Origin: Gongronella butleri
Taxonomy: Eukaryota; Mucoromycota; Mucoromycetes; Mucorales; Cunninghamellaceae
Length of the DNA: 64,000 nucleotides
Assembly: GCA_025201375.1 (NCBI GenBank)
Contig: JAIWZP010000096.1
Location: 1 to 64,000 of the forward strand
Direction of reading: 5' to 3'
Below, one piece after another: positions 23,994-34,757 of the stretch. How positions within the stretch are numbered: position 1 is the first letter of the stretch; each line of letters begins with the position of its first letter. The notes beneath the pieces were generated by a model, which saw only the letters and a program-made list of their open reading frames with translations, made no database searches and was not told the DNA's origin. The position numbers and the translations under genes were made by a program.

Positions 23994-25038
23994 ATGGCCA
24001 CAACTGTCGCAGATCTGCCTGTCGAGCAACAGAGGGCTTTTGAGGTCTGCTATGCCCACGTCGACACTTTAAACGACGTCGCTCACATGCCCCTCTTGTC
24101 TTTTTATTTTGTCTAGTCTATGATCGAGAGCGTCAACCGCCTCTTTATCGATTATCGTCAAGAATATCTTGACAGGTGGCCGCAGACCTGTGACCACAGT
24201 GTGCTGGAAGCTGCGCCGCCGGGTGTCAAACAGGTATTCAGCCCCGCAATGGCTCTGTTAACGCCGAAATGGAGCGTTGACACGCCCTATTTTTGATGTA
24301 GGTCGCGCAGGGCGCCCGTGATCTGGGCTTGCTGCACGTCAGCCGCTTTGTCGAAGTCGAGCCGGATTATTATACCTGGGAGGTGCAGCGCCGATCCATG
24401 CGCGTCATGGCCCCGTCGCGCGCACACATGTGCAAATCGCTGATCATGGAGAATACGCGGTGTACACATATGAATTATGACGGTATGACCCCTGACATCC
24501 ATCTTGAGCGCATCCTGACACTCTAATTCATTCATGTAGATCGCCTGTACTCCAGATATTACTGCATTGTCACACGAGCAAGTCGCCAAAAATGAAAAAT
24601 ATGAAAAATACGCGTCTGGCTCACCCTTGACGCGTCTCTTTTTGGTTTCCATTCATAGTATGATACGCCGGTGAATACCCAGGTACTCTTAAATTACGCG
24701 CGCTCGCTGAACGACCGCGCCGTCAGCAAGAAATACTACAATTTCCGCATGGCCGACGAAAGTGTGTCGTACGAGCTGACCGGCTACCGTACAGGCGGCG
24801 TGTGCGCCGTTGGCATGAAATCCAACGTGCCCATCATCCTCGCCGAGTGCATCATGCGATTGGACGTAAGATAAACCCGGCCCCACGTTCATGACGATCG
24901 CCAAATTGACACTTTTTTTTGTTTTTCACACAGCCTCCCGTGATGTACCTGGGTTCCGGCCACGTCGATTGGAAAATTGGCTTGCCTGTACAGGATTTCA
25001 TTAACAAGACCAGCTGCTTGGTGGCGAATCTAGACTGA
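23994..25038 (+). CDS. YbaK/ProX-domain protein, probable aminoacyl-tRNA deacylase-like
   Basis: Exons 23994-24044, 24117-24233, 24302-24482, 24540-24577, 24659-24865, 24934-25038 give 232 residues. The central and C-terminal parts follow the eukaryotic YbaK-like pattern: VEPDYYTWEVQRR, HMCKSLIMENTRCTH, DRLYSRYYCIVTR, YYNFRMADESVSYELTGYRTGGVCAVGMK, VPIILAECI, YLGSGHVDWKIGL. YbaK/ProX proteins hydrolyse mischarged aminoacyl-tRNAs; the substrate here is unknown. Exon 1 ends at a weak GTCTGC donor chosen because it gives a 72-nt intron and keeps frame. Exon 4 ends at GA/GCAAGT, a GC donor that restores the continuous IVTRYDTPVN segment. Family assignment is good; the first exon join is uncertain. 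Confidence 0.82.
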
Positions 25039-25090
25039 ATTCATACAACAATATAAAATTCATACTGCATGATGATACAGTAGTACAGTA

Positions 25091-26114
25091 CAGTGCCCTA
25101 GCAAAAAAAAAGTTCAAAACTCCCTATTGCCCTGCAGTGCGAGGTGTCAAGTTTATCGCTTTAATCTGTTCTGAATTGATCAATAATGACTCCAATGACA
25201 TGAAATTTCGTAGGAACAATGGTTTAAAAGTATAAAAATGATTCTAAAATTATGAAGTGGATATAGTAAGTGGACTTTGAAATAGATCAAAAAAGGGGTA
25301 CCTGACGCGTCACGCGACGCGACGCGTACCTACACACATAAAATGGCCTGTGGGGATGAATTGACATTATGAATCACTATCTCCAAATTTTACAAGACAA
25401 ACATGTTGTTGCTTGAGTACATTCTGTGAATCCATTACATGGTACATGTACAGTATCAGAGCTGAGCTGAGCTCGACAAAAGAAAAACACCACCGTGGCG
25501 CGTCACGTGCCAGACGCGTCTGGAATAGCGATTTTCACCTCTGGCAACTAGTTTTAATCAATTTTTTGGCTTGAAATTTCCGTAATTATTTAATATTGAA
25601 GGGCCGGAACAGGATATTATTGATTAGTTGTGATTGTGTCAGCCAGTTAGAGGACAACGACTATATTAAGGAAATCGCGGCTTATATATGACGCGTCTGA
25701 CGCGCCACAGTGGTTATTTTACGTTTGCCGAGCTCAGCTCAGCTCTGATACATGTACCATGTAATGGATTCACAGAATATAATCAAGCAACAACATGTTT
25801 GTCTTGTAAAATTTGGAGATAGTGATTCATAATGTCAATTCATCCCCACAGGCCATTTTATGTGTGTAGGTACGCGTCGCGTCGCGTGACGCGGCAGGTA
25901 CCCCTTTTTTTAGTCTATTTCAAATTCCACTTACTATATTCACTTCATAATTTTAGAATCATTTTTATACTTTTAAACCATTGTTCCTACGAAATTTCAT
26001 GTCATTGGAGTCATTATTGATCAATAATTCAGAACAGATTAAAGCGATAAACTTGACACCTCGCACTGCAGGAGGGCAATAGGGAGTTTTGAACTTTTTT
26101 TTGCTAGGGCACTG
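25091..26114. mobile_element. Foldback element A, TA-flanked, non-autonomous Tc1/mariner-like
   Basis: 1,024 bp. The ends are CAGTGCCCTAGC and its complement, both flanked by TA (25089-25090, 26115-26116). The left arm (about 25091-25478) is repeated almost perfectly inverted at about 25729-26114, leaving a ~250-bp centre that is itself partly palindromic. Each arm carries a dense GACGCG/ACGCGT cluster (25310-25328). No transposase frame is present. CAGTG ends with TA duplication are typical of the Tc1/mariner superfamily; the very long arms make it foldback or MITE-like. Confidence 0.85.
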
Positions 26115-27170
26115 TACAGTATTGTTTGATGCTTCTTTGATCGCCCGATGATGGACGAACTTATTGCGCGCTTGCAAAGTTGCTTGCTTGATCATCATCA
26201 ACAAGTAATCATTCGATAAATTTCCAAAATCAATTTTCTTGACAACTGGAAAAACAATCAGCAGAGCTTTAAACGACGTCTGTCAAATCTTGCAGCTGCT
26301 GCATGCTGCGGGCCGGCTGCTGAAACTCCGTCGAATGAAACAAGTTTCGGGCGCGATTTGCTCGATAATGGCCTACAGTACTGTACTGTATCGCCTACAG
26401 TGAAAAATAATTTTAACCAAAGCAGGCACTTTTTTCAGGTGCATGCGTTCATCATGCATCACTCTTCTTTGGGCATTTTTTGTACTTTTTTTTGGGGCGA
26501 CCTGCCGTTTTGTCTGCCAATAGCAAATGGTCGGAGTTACCTGTTTGGGATGCATTGATCATTCGGAGTTCGAAATTTCCCAAATTTAGCATTTTCTGAG
26601 ATTGAAATATGTGACCCCTGAATTTTTCAAAAGTGGTCGTAGCGCTTTGGTGTTTTAAGCTTTTTTGTGGCAAATTTTGCGCTTAATCCAATGCAGCCAT
26701 TTTTGGGGGCGATCAGCCAAGTGAGTGTAGAAATAAATGCAAAATTGGCCAAATTTGGTGCTTTTGGAATTTATGCGCTCAAAAAAAATCAGGCACGGCC
26801 ATCCTGCGCACTGGCTTATTGTTCATGCAGTGACGCAGTTTTCGTCGGCGGGCAGGAGGCATGCTGTAAAAAATTTTCTGGAAGCACAACAAGCTGACAA
26901 AGTCTGAAAAACTTGCTTTTTCGTCTTCTAGTATGATACGATATGTTCATAAACATAAATCCCGGTTTGAACTCTTTTTGTGCAAGTGTACAGTATGTAA
27001 ATGATACTGTATCATCATAGAGACATAGACGCACCGCTGCTGGAGCACGCATTACAGTATTGGACCGACAGTGCGACAGAGCGCGTCATTCAGAAGAACT
27101 TAGAAGGTCAGATTATTATTCTGTCCAGAGCTTCAGACCACTGCTGTTGTACTCCAAAAGACATACAGTA
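26115..27170. other. AT-rich spacer between foldback elements
   Basis: No gene is recognised. Short frames here have no family resemblance. Contains many TACAGTA/TACTGTA heptamers (26115, 26374, 26379, 26384, 26989, 27005, 27053, 27164) that look like excision footprints. Confidence 0.55.
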
Positions 27171-28204
27171 CAGTGCCCGGACAAAAAAAAGTTCGCCTCT
27201 GTCTATTGCGCTGCAGTGCCAGCACTCAGATCAATCACTTTAATCTTTTCTGTATTGATCAATAATGACTCCAATGACATGAAATTTTGTAGGAACAATG
27301 ACATAAAAGTATAAAAACGATTCTAAAATTATGAAATGGCTGTAGCAAGCGGATTTTGAAATAAACCAAAAAAGGTGTACCTGACGCGTCATGTGACGCG
27401 ACGCGTATCTACGCGTATACAACGGCCTGTGGACATGAAATGACATTATGAACACCATCTCCAATTTTTTATGAGACGAGTGCAATGGTATCTGATTGTA
27501 TTCTATGGATCAATTTCATATTACATATATCACATCGGTGCTGTGATCGACAAATGTAAATTTATTATGCGACGCGTCACGTGTCAAGCGGGCGCGTCAG
27601 GCGCGTCTGAATAACAATTTTATCTCTGACACCCAATTTAAAGCTTTTGCAGGCTTGAAATCATTGTAATTATTTAATTTGAAGAGCTAGAATAGGTTGT
27701 CATCGATATTTTGTGATAATATCAACCAGTAGAAGCACTACAACCATGTTAAAAAGGAAATCGCGACTTTTGACGCGTCTGGCACGTGCACGCGTCACAT
27801 AACAATTTTACATTTATCGATCACAGCACCGAACCACCGATGTGATGCATGTAATATGAAATCGATCCATAGATTACAATCAGACACCATTGCACTCGTC
27901 TCATAAAAAATTGGAGATGGTGTTCATAATATCATTTCATGTCCACAGGCCGTTGTATACGCGTAGATACGCGTCGCGTCACATGACGCGTCAGGTACAC
28001 CTTTTTTGGTTTATTTCAAAATCCGCTTGCTACAGCCATTTCATAATTTTAGAATCGTTTTTATACTTTTATGTCATTGTTCCTACAAAATTTCATGTTA
28101 TTGGAGTCACTATTGATCAATACAGAAAAGATTAAAGTGATTGATCTGAGTGCTGGCACTGCAGCGCAATAGACAGAGGCGAACTTTTTTTTGTCCGGGC
28201 ACTG
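27171..28204. mobile_element. Foldback element B, same family as A
   Basis: 1,034 bp with CAGTGCCCGGAC ends flanked by TA (27169-27170, 28205-28206). The arms run about 27171-27560 and 27810-28204, inverted and nearly identical. The internal block shared with A is TTGATCAATAATGACTCCA followed by ACATGAAATTT. Each arm has a GACGCG/ACGCGT cluster. No coding capacity. Confidence 0.88.
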
Positions 28205-28243
28205 TACAGTACAGTACTGTATCCTGTACAGTATGATACAGTA

Positions 28244-29247
28244 CAGTGCCCGGACAAAAAAAAGTTTCGCTGTGCATAATTCTCTGCAGTGCAAGGTATC
28301 AATTAATCGCGTTAATCTCTGCTGTATTGATCAATAATGGCTCCAGTGATATGAAATTTTGCAGGAACAATGATTTAAAAGTAAAAAAGCAATTCTAAAA
28401 TTATGAAATGGCTATGCCAAGCGGGTATTGAAATAGATCAAAAAAGGGATACCTGACGCGTCACGCGACGCGACGCGTACCTACGCGTATACAATGGCCT
28501 GTGGAGATGAATTGACGTTATGAACACCATCTCCAATTTTTTTGCAACGAGTGCAATGATGCCTAATTGTATTTTAAGAATCAATTCCATGTTACATGCA
28601 TTGCATCGGTGCTGTGATCGAATAATGTAAAATCATCATGTGACACGCTTCACGCGTCAGTTGCATATGGAATAACAATTGCCATCTCTGTTATCTAATT
28701 TTAATCCCTAGTTGGCTTAAAACCATTGTACTTATTTAATTTGAAGGACTAGAATAGACTGTTATCGATTGGTTGACCAGTAGGAGCACTACGACCATGT
28801 TACGAAGGAAATCGCGACTTTTGACGCGTCTGACGCGTGACGCGTGTCACATGATGAATTTTACATTATTCGATCACAGCACCGATGCAATGCATGTAAC
28901 ATGGAATTGATTCTTAAAATACAATTAGGCATCATTGCACTCGTTGCAAAAAAATTGGAGATGGTGTTCATAACGTCAATTCATCTCCACAGGCCATTGT
29001 ATACGCGTAGGTACGCGTCGCGTCGCGTGACGCGTCAGGTATCCCTTTTTTGATCTATTTCAATACCCGCTTGGCATAGCCATTTCATAATTTTAGAATT
29101 GCTTTTTTACTTTTAAATCATTGTTCCTGCAAAATTTCATATCACTGGAGCCATTATTGATCAATACAGCAGAGATTAACGCGATTAATTGATACCTTGC
29201 ACTGCAGAGAATTATGCACAGCGAAACTTTTTTTTGTCCGGGCACTG
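28244..29247. mobile_element. Foldback element C, same family as A and B
   Basis: 1,004 bp, ends CAGTGCCCGGAC, flanked by TA (28242-28243, 29248-29249). Arms about 28244-28640 and 28855-29247. It differs from B by substitutions within the arms (for example the AATTCTCTGCAGTGC stretch), while its own two arms match each other closely. Only 39 bp, composed largely of TACAGTA-type heptamers, separate it from B. Confidence 0.88.
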
Positions 29248-29578
29248 TACTGTACTGTATCATACGAACACACCACCACCGCATTTGCATGATCTGAAAT
29301 TCCACCAAAATCAATGAGTTTTGATTTCTTCTTCATGCATTTTCTCACATTCTCAGGCGCTGATGCGTGATGGATTTTTTTTCAAACCGAAACAAGACAC
29401 AGTGCACCCTTGCAGCAGCAAGCAATGATTTTGCCCTCACCAATTTGAAAAGAATTTACGCATCGTACTGTACGTATCATAGGAAGAACACAACAGATAA
29501 ACAAAAATTTGATATTACAGATTTACAGTACAGAATTTTATTATTTGTTCTCTTTTTACAGTAACGGCCGACCCTTAT
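29248..29578. other. AT-rich spacer with footprint-like heptamers
   Basis: Holds TACTGTA/TACAGTA at 29248, 29253, 29466, 29524 and 29557. No gene is seen. This is the immediate 3' flank of the aminotransferase gene, so its terminator should lie here, but no clear signal is recognised. Confidence 0.5.
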
Positions 29579-31240
29579 TTAAGCACTTTGCACCTCGTCT
29601 AGCACTTGCGCAAGCCGCACGAGCGCCTCGTCCATCTGCTCCTTGGACACGTTGCTAAAAGAGACACGGATATACGAGGTTTTGTTGCCCATGGGCATGA
29701 ATGCATCGCCAGGGATGGCCACAACCTTTTTCTTGAGCGCATTGTTCATCACGAGATCGTACGAGTCCGTGACGCCATGGAGCTTGAGCCACACAAACAT
29801 ACCTGCTGTAGGCACCTCCCAATCGGCTCTGCCTTTCATATACTTGTTGAGGCTGTCAACAAAGAGATCACGCTTCTCGCGGTAAAACGCCGACACGCGC
29901 TTCACGTGGCTAAAGAATCCATCAATTCCCCATTGATTCAACACCTCAAACGTCACCAATTGAGAAAGACCAGCTGGCTGCAGATTGGTGGTCTATGTTG
30001 CGCGCGCGCAAAAAAAAAAAAAAAATCGGTGAGATCGTGATAGAAAAAAAGGCAACTTCGCGAAGTCATTCTGAACATTGGGCGATCCCCTACCATAGTG
30101 TGCATGTTCATTCTCTCAATCAACTCCTTGGGGCCCGTGACCCAGCCCAGACGAAGACCGGACGACACGATCTTGCTCATACTATCGCATCGCAGCACGC
30201 GGCCATCGACGTCCATGGAAAGATACGAAGGAATGCGCGTTTCCGCGAACTGCAAATAGTAATAGGCGTCATCTTCAAGGATCATGATGTCGAATTTTTG
30301 ACAAATGGCATAAATTTGACGTTTGCGGTCTTCGCTGATGCTGAGACCAGTGGGGTTGCTGCCTGTGGGCGTCGTGTACAAGGCACGCGGGCGTGGCTGG
30401 TCCTGCTTGCCATGTGGGTTGGATGCCGGCCAATTGGCCAGCAATTCCTCGAGTTTCTCGGGAATCAGGCCGCCATTGTCCGTTGGCACGCCGACCAAGT
30501 CGCATGGCTGCGTGTGCAAAAAGGCCAGTGCACCCGTGTACACGGGATCCTCCACCAACACGGCATCGCCAGGGTCCTAGCGAATCAAAAATCAAGCGTA
30601 AATTCGTGTAAGCATGCTTGTTTTCGCTTCAGCGAGTGCGATTGATCGCTTACAATCATCATCTCCAAGCCCTTTGTAAGCAAATCCTGCGAGCCGGCAC
30701 CAATGGCAAGGTCAACGGGCACGGGCGGCTGATGCTCCGTCTGCTGGAGCTGTTTGAGCCAATCCACGAGAGGCGCGAAGCCAGCCTTTTAAAAAAAACA
30801 TTTTTTTTTTGAGTCGGCAATGCCATGTTCCAAGAATGCCAAAATACATACCGTGGCATCATACGACAAGCACTGGCGGAAGCGCTGCGGATCCATGTCG
30901 ATGACTTGGCCGTTCTTGAGAGTCATGGTGAAGCTTTCAAAGGGGAATGTCTCTGGATTTGGCTGGCCCGCGCCAAGAGAAATCTAGGCGCAATCAAAGA
31001 GACATGAGCATGCGCTGGGTGGAGGGGGTTCGGCAGTTCTATGCCCATAAATGGGAAAAACTTACCATGTCCTTGCGATTCATGTAAGGCATCAAGTTGC
31101 GGACTGCGGGATCAGGCAAAAAAAAAAAAGTGAGAGAGAGTGAGTGAGACGGCATCCAGGTATCAGGGTTTGTGCAACGACGTACTGCTCGATGGGTTGC
31201 GTGCCTTGCTGTGCTTGCTGATGAACTTGGAGTAATCCAT
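29579..31240 (-). CDS. Kynurenine/2-aminoadipate aminotransferase (AADAT-like, PLP class I)
   Basis: PLP enzyme of the family that transaminates 2-aminoadipate (lysine pathway), kynurenine or aromatic amino acids with 2-oxoglutarate. Exons on the minus strand: 31186-31240, 31066-31103, 30852-30983, 30654-30785, 30094-30576, 29579-29992, giving 417 residues (human AADAT about 425). The start MDYSKFISKHSKAR and the block ISLGAGQPNPETFPFE are characteristic. Later blocks are TTPTGSNPTGLS, DIMILEDDAYYYLQF, and CDSMSKIVSSGLRLGWVTGP with the Schiff-base lysine at about K254. The C-terminus has TAGMFVWLKLHGV and IRVSFSNVSKEQMDEA. All introns are GT-AG. Substrate choice within the family cannot be decided from sequence alone. 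No clear mitochondrial signal is seen. Confidence 0.92.
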
Positions 31241-32139
31241 GATGCCAATGAATAAAAAAAAAACAAGAGATGACAATAAAAACAAAGAAAACAAAAGAAA
31301 GAGCATCCGCAGGTACCCGGAACATGTCGCTTTAAAATCAATGCCGCCCCGTCAAGTCAAATTAGGATCTCCGCTCGTTTACTTTCCCAGGATCGTGGAA
31401 TTTGATTGATGCAGAGAAACAGATAGCAATCTACACTCCGGTTCACCGGGCATAGCCCGTTCCAGTGCTCATTGTGTTGATGACTCAATCGCCGATCCCC
31501 ATTTTCGTCCACTTGTACACACGGTCGCGCGCGTGAATCACTCCAGGTCATCCGAAAATCAAGAGCAGCACGCTTTTTTGCAGCAAAACGAGCTCGTGTC
31601 CCAATTTCATCTTTTCCATTCTTTTGGATTTTGCTTCAAGCTTAATCCAGCCGTGGCCGCGGAGTGGTGTTTGGGTTTTCCTCGGATGAGCCATGTAACG
31701 TGTAAACACGTTTCCCCCCTCTTCATGATAACGCTTTTTCTTCGTTCCGCGGGCTGAAACACTTGAATTTTGGTATCATGCCTCGCTCATCTTTGTGGCG
31801 AGTCAACGCCAAAGCACCTGCACACCAGTCAAAACAGAAAAAAAAAGAATGAAAAACAGGTTTAAACCAGAAATGACGATGGACGGGGCAAGAGTTGATT
31901 GTACTATTGATGCAGTTTGACGACGCGATGGAGTTATTATCACAGGTTGGCAAGACCTGGGGGCAGAGGATGCAGAGAGAGTTGCCAATGAATCAATTGC
32001 GCAGTGGCCAGTGGGTCAGCAGCCCAATTTTGGGCCGTTGGGTTGTCGATTTGTCCTTTTTGGGGCCATGCGCGCAACAATGGCAATCTGGTGCCTCTTT
32101 CTTCCCTGACTCCTCCTCGTTATTTATTCTTTTTGATCT
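31241..32139. other. Divergent intergenic region, aminotransferase/nucleoside transporter
   Basis: 900 bp between outward-facing genes, hence the promoter region of both. A pyrimidine-rich stretch lies just before the transporter ATG (32095-32130). No other gene or repeat is supported. Confidence 0.5.
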
Positions 32140-33893
32140 ATGTTACGTTATCTTAAATCCAAAATACCCGCTTCTTTCCCCTCGGAAAGGCATGTAGACG
32201 ACACTGAAGAGTCGGAACACTTGTTGGAGACGACGCAAGATGCTGTCGTGGTCGATCGCAACCATATTGTCTATTGGGTATGGTTTTTTTTCCTATGTTC
32301 GTTGACAACAGGACGTGAAACTCACGTTTTTTTTTTTCTTTTTTTGTGCATTTTTCTTCAGGTGTTCTTTCTCTATGGCATTGCAATGCTTCTCCCGTGG
32401 AATGGTAAGTGGACAAAGCACACGGACGCGCGCTCATGCCCTATTTTTCAGTCTTTATCACGGCATCCGAGTTTTTTATGCATCGATTTGCCGGCTCCGA
32501 GTACCAAGAGACTTTCCAAAGCTACTTTTCGACGTATTTTACGACGACCAATCTCATCATGTTTGTGTACCTGATATGGCGGCAATCGGTAAGGCATGAT
32601 CTTCTCATCTTGGGTGCCATTGGCGCATGCGCTGGGCAATGACGACGTCGCATTGCAGATTTCGGTGCAAAAGTGCCATTCTTGGGGTCAGGCGCTTCTC
32701 ATCACCCGCTCTTTTGTTCGTGTTTCTGATAGGCCAATGCACGCAGTTTTGATGCAGGATACCCCATTGTGCTCAACACGGCCGTGTTTGCTTTCATGAC
32801 GGTGACCGTCATGATCCAATGCGAGGGCTCGGATTATTTCTGGCTGGTGCTCGCCTTGCTCACTTTTACGGGCGCCACCACAAGCGTATTCCAAGCGGCC
32901 GTGTTTGCCGAAGCGAGCCGCTTTCCTCCAAAATATCTGCAGGCCGTCATGAGGTAAGAAAAAAAAAAACAACAAAAACAACAAAAAAACAATGGGCGAT
33001 ACAATCAAGGAGGTTCTCTCACGCCCATCTAATTCTCATTTTTATTTTATTTTATTCTTTTTATATTTTATTTTTTTTGCAGCGGGCAAGGCATTGCGGG
33101 CGTTGCCGTGGCATTGTCGTCTTTGGCAAGTGCTTTGGCCAGCACGCGCACGAGTCCAGAGACGGCGGCCATGATGTATTTTATTTCTGCGCTTGTGATC
33201 ACAGCGGCCGCTTTGGTTGGCCGCGTGGTGCTGCAGCAGCAGCCTTTTTACCGGTTTTACCTCGGACAAGGGGTCAAATCTGGTAACAATGGCGAGAATG
33301 GCCACACTGAAGACGATGACGCCGATGCGGGCGCGACTTTGGACACGTGGACGCTGATTCGTCGGTCGCGCGTGATGACATGCACGGTGGGCTACGTTTT
33401 CGTGGTGACGCTGATGCTTTTCCCCGCCATCACATCCTTGATCAAATCGACGCAATCGCCACACCCGCCATCGCGCTGGCTCGAGGACGACATGTTCGTT
33501 GCCACGCACTTTGTCCTTTTCAATGTTGGCGACTGGCTCGGTCGCTTCTTCCCATTGTGGCCTGCATTCCGCATTGTGCGCCCTATGCCCTTACTTTTGC
33601 TCTCCATTGCGCGCACTGTGTTCCTTCCATTGTTCCTCGGCTGCAATGTCGTCGTTGAACAACGCCAGACGGCCGTGTGGATCCAGTCGGACATACTCTA
33701 TTTCGCCATTGTCACGCTCTTTGCTGTGTCCAATGGATGGATCGGCAGTCTCGCCATGATGGCCGCCCCAATGCAGCCCTACATCCGCCACGCCAATGAC
33801 AAGGCCAACATTGGCACCCTTATGAGCTTCGCCCTGGTCTTTGGCCTCGCCATTGGCGGCGCGCTCAGCTTTTGGGTCCGTGCGCTCGTGTAA
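32140..33893 (+). CDS. Equilibrative nucleoside transporter (ENT/SLC29 family, FUN26-like)
   Basis: Membrane carrier for nucleosides and nucleobases; fungal members act mainly at the vacuole. Exons 32140-32277, 32362-32404, 32452-32588, 32733-32953, 33083-33893 give 449 residues. The ENT hallmark FFLYGIAMLLPWNVFITASEFF is reconstructed across introns 1-2 in frame. Others are FQAAVFAEASRFPPKY, the SGQGIAGVAVA segment, NVGDWLGR, and SNGWIGSLAMMAAP near the end. Hydrophobic segments fit about 11 membrane spans. A hydrophilic acidic loop (about GNNGENGHTEDDDADAG) lies mid-protein, as in the family's large cytosolic loop. The acidic N-terminus has EESEHLLET, which includes a possible dileucine sorting signal. 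Intron 2 is only 47 nt and has GACGCGCGCTCAT shortly before its acceptor. Confidence 0.94.
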
Positions 33894-34265
33894 ACTTTTT
33901 TTTTTTTTTTTTTTTTTTTTGCTCTCGTTTTTTGTGCTTTTTTTTTATTTGCTCCGCATTGCATTGTTTATTCCCACCTTGCTCCTCCATCCCCCCCCTG
34001 ATGACTCCTCCACCACCCCCCTCGTGTGCATCTCGACAAACAAAAGTGAAATACAGTCTTTTTCATGCAATTAGCCTTTTTTACTTGATTTGCAAACTCT
34101 TTTCTTTTCTTTTTTTTTTTTTTTTTCCTTTCTCTTCCACCCGGCCACTGACGCCTCAATTGAATAATTGATCATCTTACGGGGGATTTTTTTTCTCTTT
34201 TTTTGCCAATTAAATTATATCCGCCCGACTCTCTCCTTTTTTTTTTCTTCTTTGCTTCGTCATTG
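33894..34265. other. Intergenic, pyrimidine-rich
   Basis: 3' flank of the transporter. T25 at 33896-33920 and further T/C-rich stretches (34090-34140, 34185-34250). No gene is seen. Confidence 0.55.
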
Positions 34266-34757
34266 ATGCCGACGCCGTTCACGACAAATGATCTCGCCAT
34301 GTGGTCGCCCATGTCCATGTATGAGAACACGACGTACTTTCCGTACTTGCCGTTCGAGCACCCATTGATGCCGCCGTGCTGCCCGGCCGATCATCCGCTC
34401 GTGCATTACGAGCCAGATAAGACGATCAACGAGGAACATGAGCACGAATTGGGATCCACAAGGGCCGAGGAGCACGTGCCCAGCGCATGGTCCTTGCCGT
34501 CGCCAAAATATTTTCCTGTGTCGACCGAGTGTCCCAATGTGCCTTTTGCACGCGCCCCCGCAGAATTGACGCCCTGCCCTTTTCTGTCCGACACTTCGTA
34601 CCCGCGCGTCCACTTCAATGGCAAGCGCAACACCGCCACTTCGGCGCCCACATTTATGCAAAAGACATGGCATTGGTGGAAGGCGCTCATTCATGCAAAA
34701 CATCGCTACATCCACCCAACCGTCCATTTGCAAAAGCGTGCATCTGCAAGAAAATAA
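34266..34757 (+). CDS. Hypothetical Pro/His-rich protein (163 aa)
   Basis: Single-exon frame beginning MPTPFTTNDLAMWSPMSMY. No family recognised. Contains PYLPFEHPLMPPCCPADHPL, an acidic NEEHEHELGS segment, several Phe-Pro and Tyr-Pro pairs, and a basic Trp-containing C-terminus (KTWHWWKALIHAKHRYIHP). A pyrimidine-rich leader lies upstream of the ATG, as at other plus-strand genes here, and an A20 run follows soon after the stop. It is plausible as a small lineage-specific gene, but there is no independent support. Confidence 0.48.
   Translation: MPTPFTTNDLAMWSPMSMYENTTYFPYLPFEHPLMPPCCPADHPLVHYEPDKTINEEHEHELGSTRAEEHVPSAWSLPSPKYFPVSTECPNVPFARAPAELTPCPFLSDTSYPRVHFNGKRNTATSAPTFMQKTWHWWKALIHAKHRYIHPTVHLQKRASARK

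Noticed and set aside
25091..29247. Possible transposase genes in the foldback elements
   Set aside because: The longest frames are about 80 codons, lie in the inverted arms as mirror pairs, and show no DDE or helix-turn-helix pattern.
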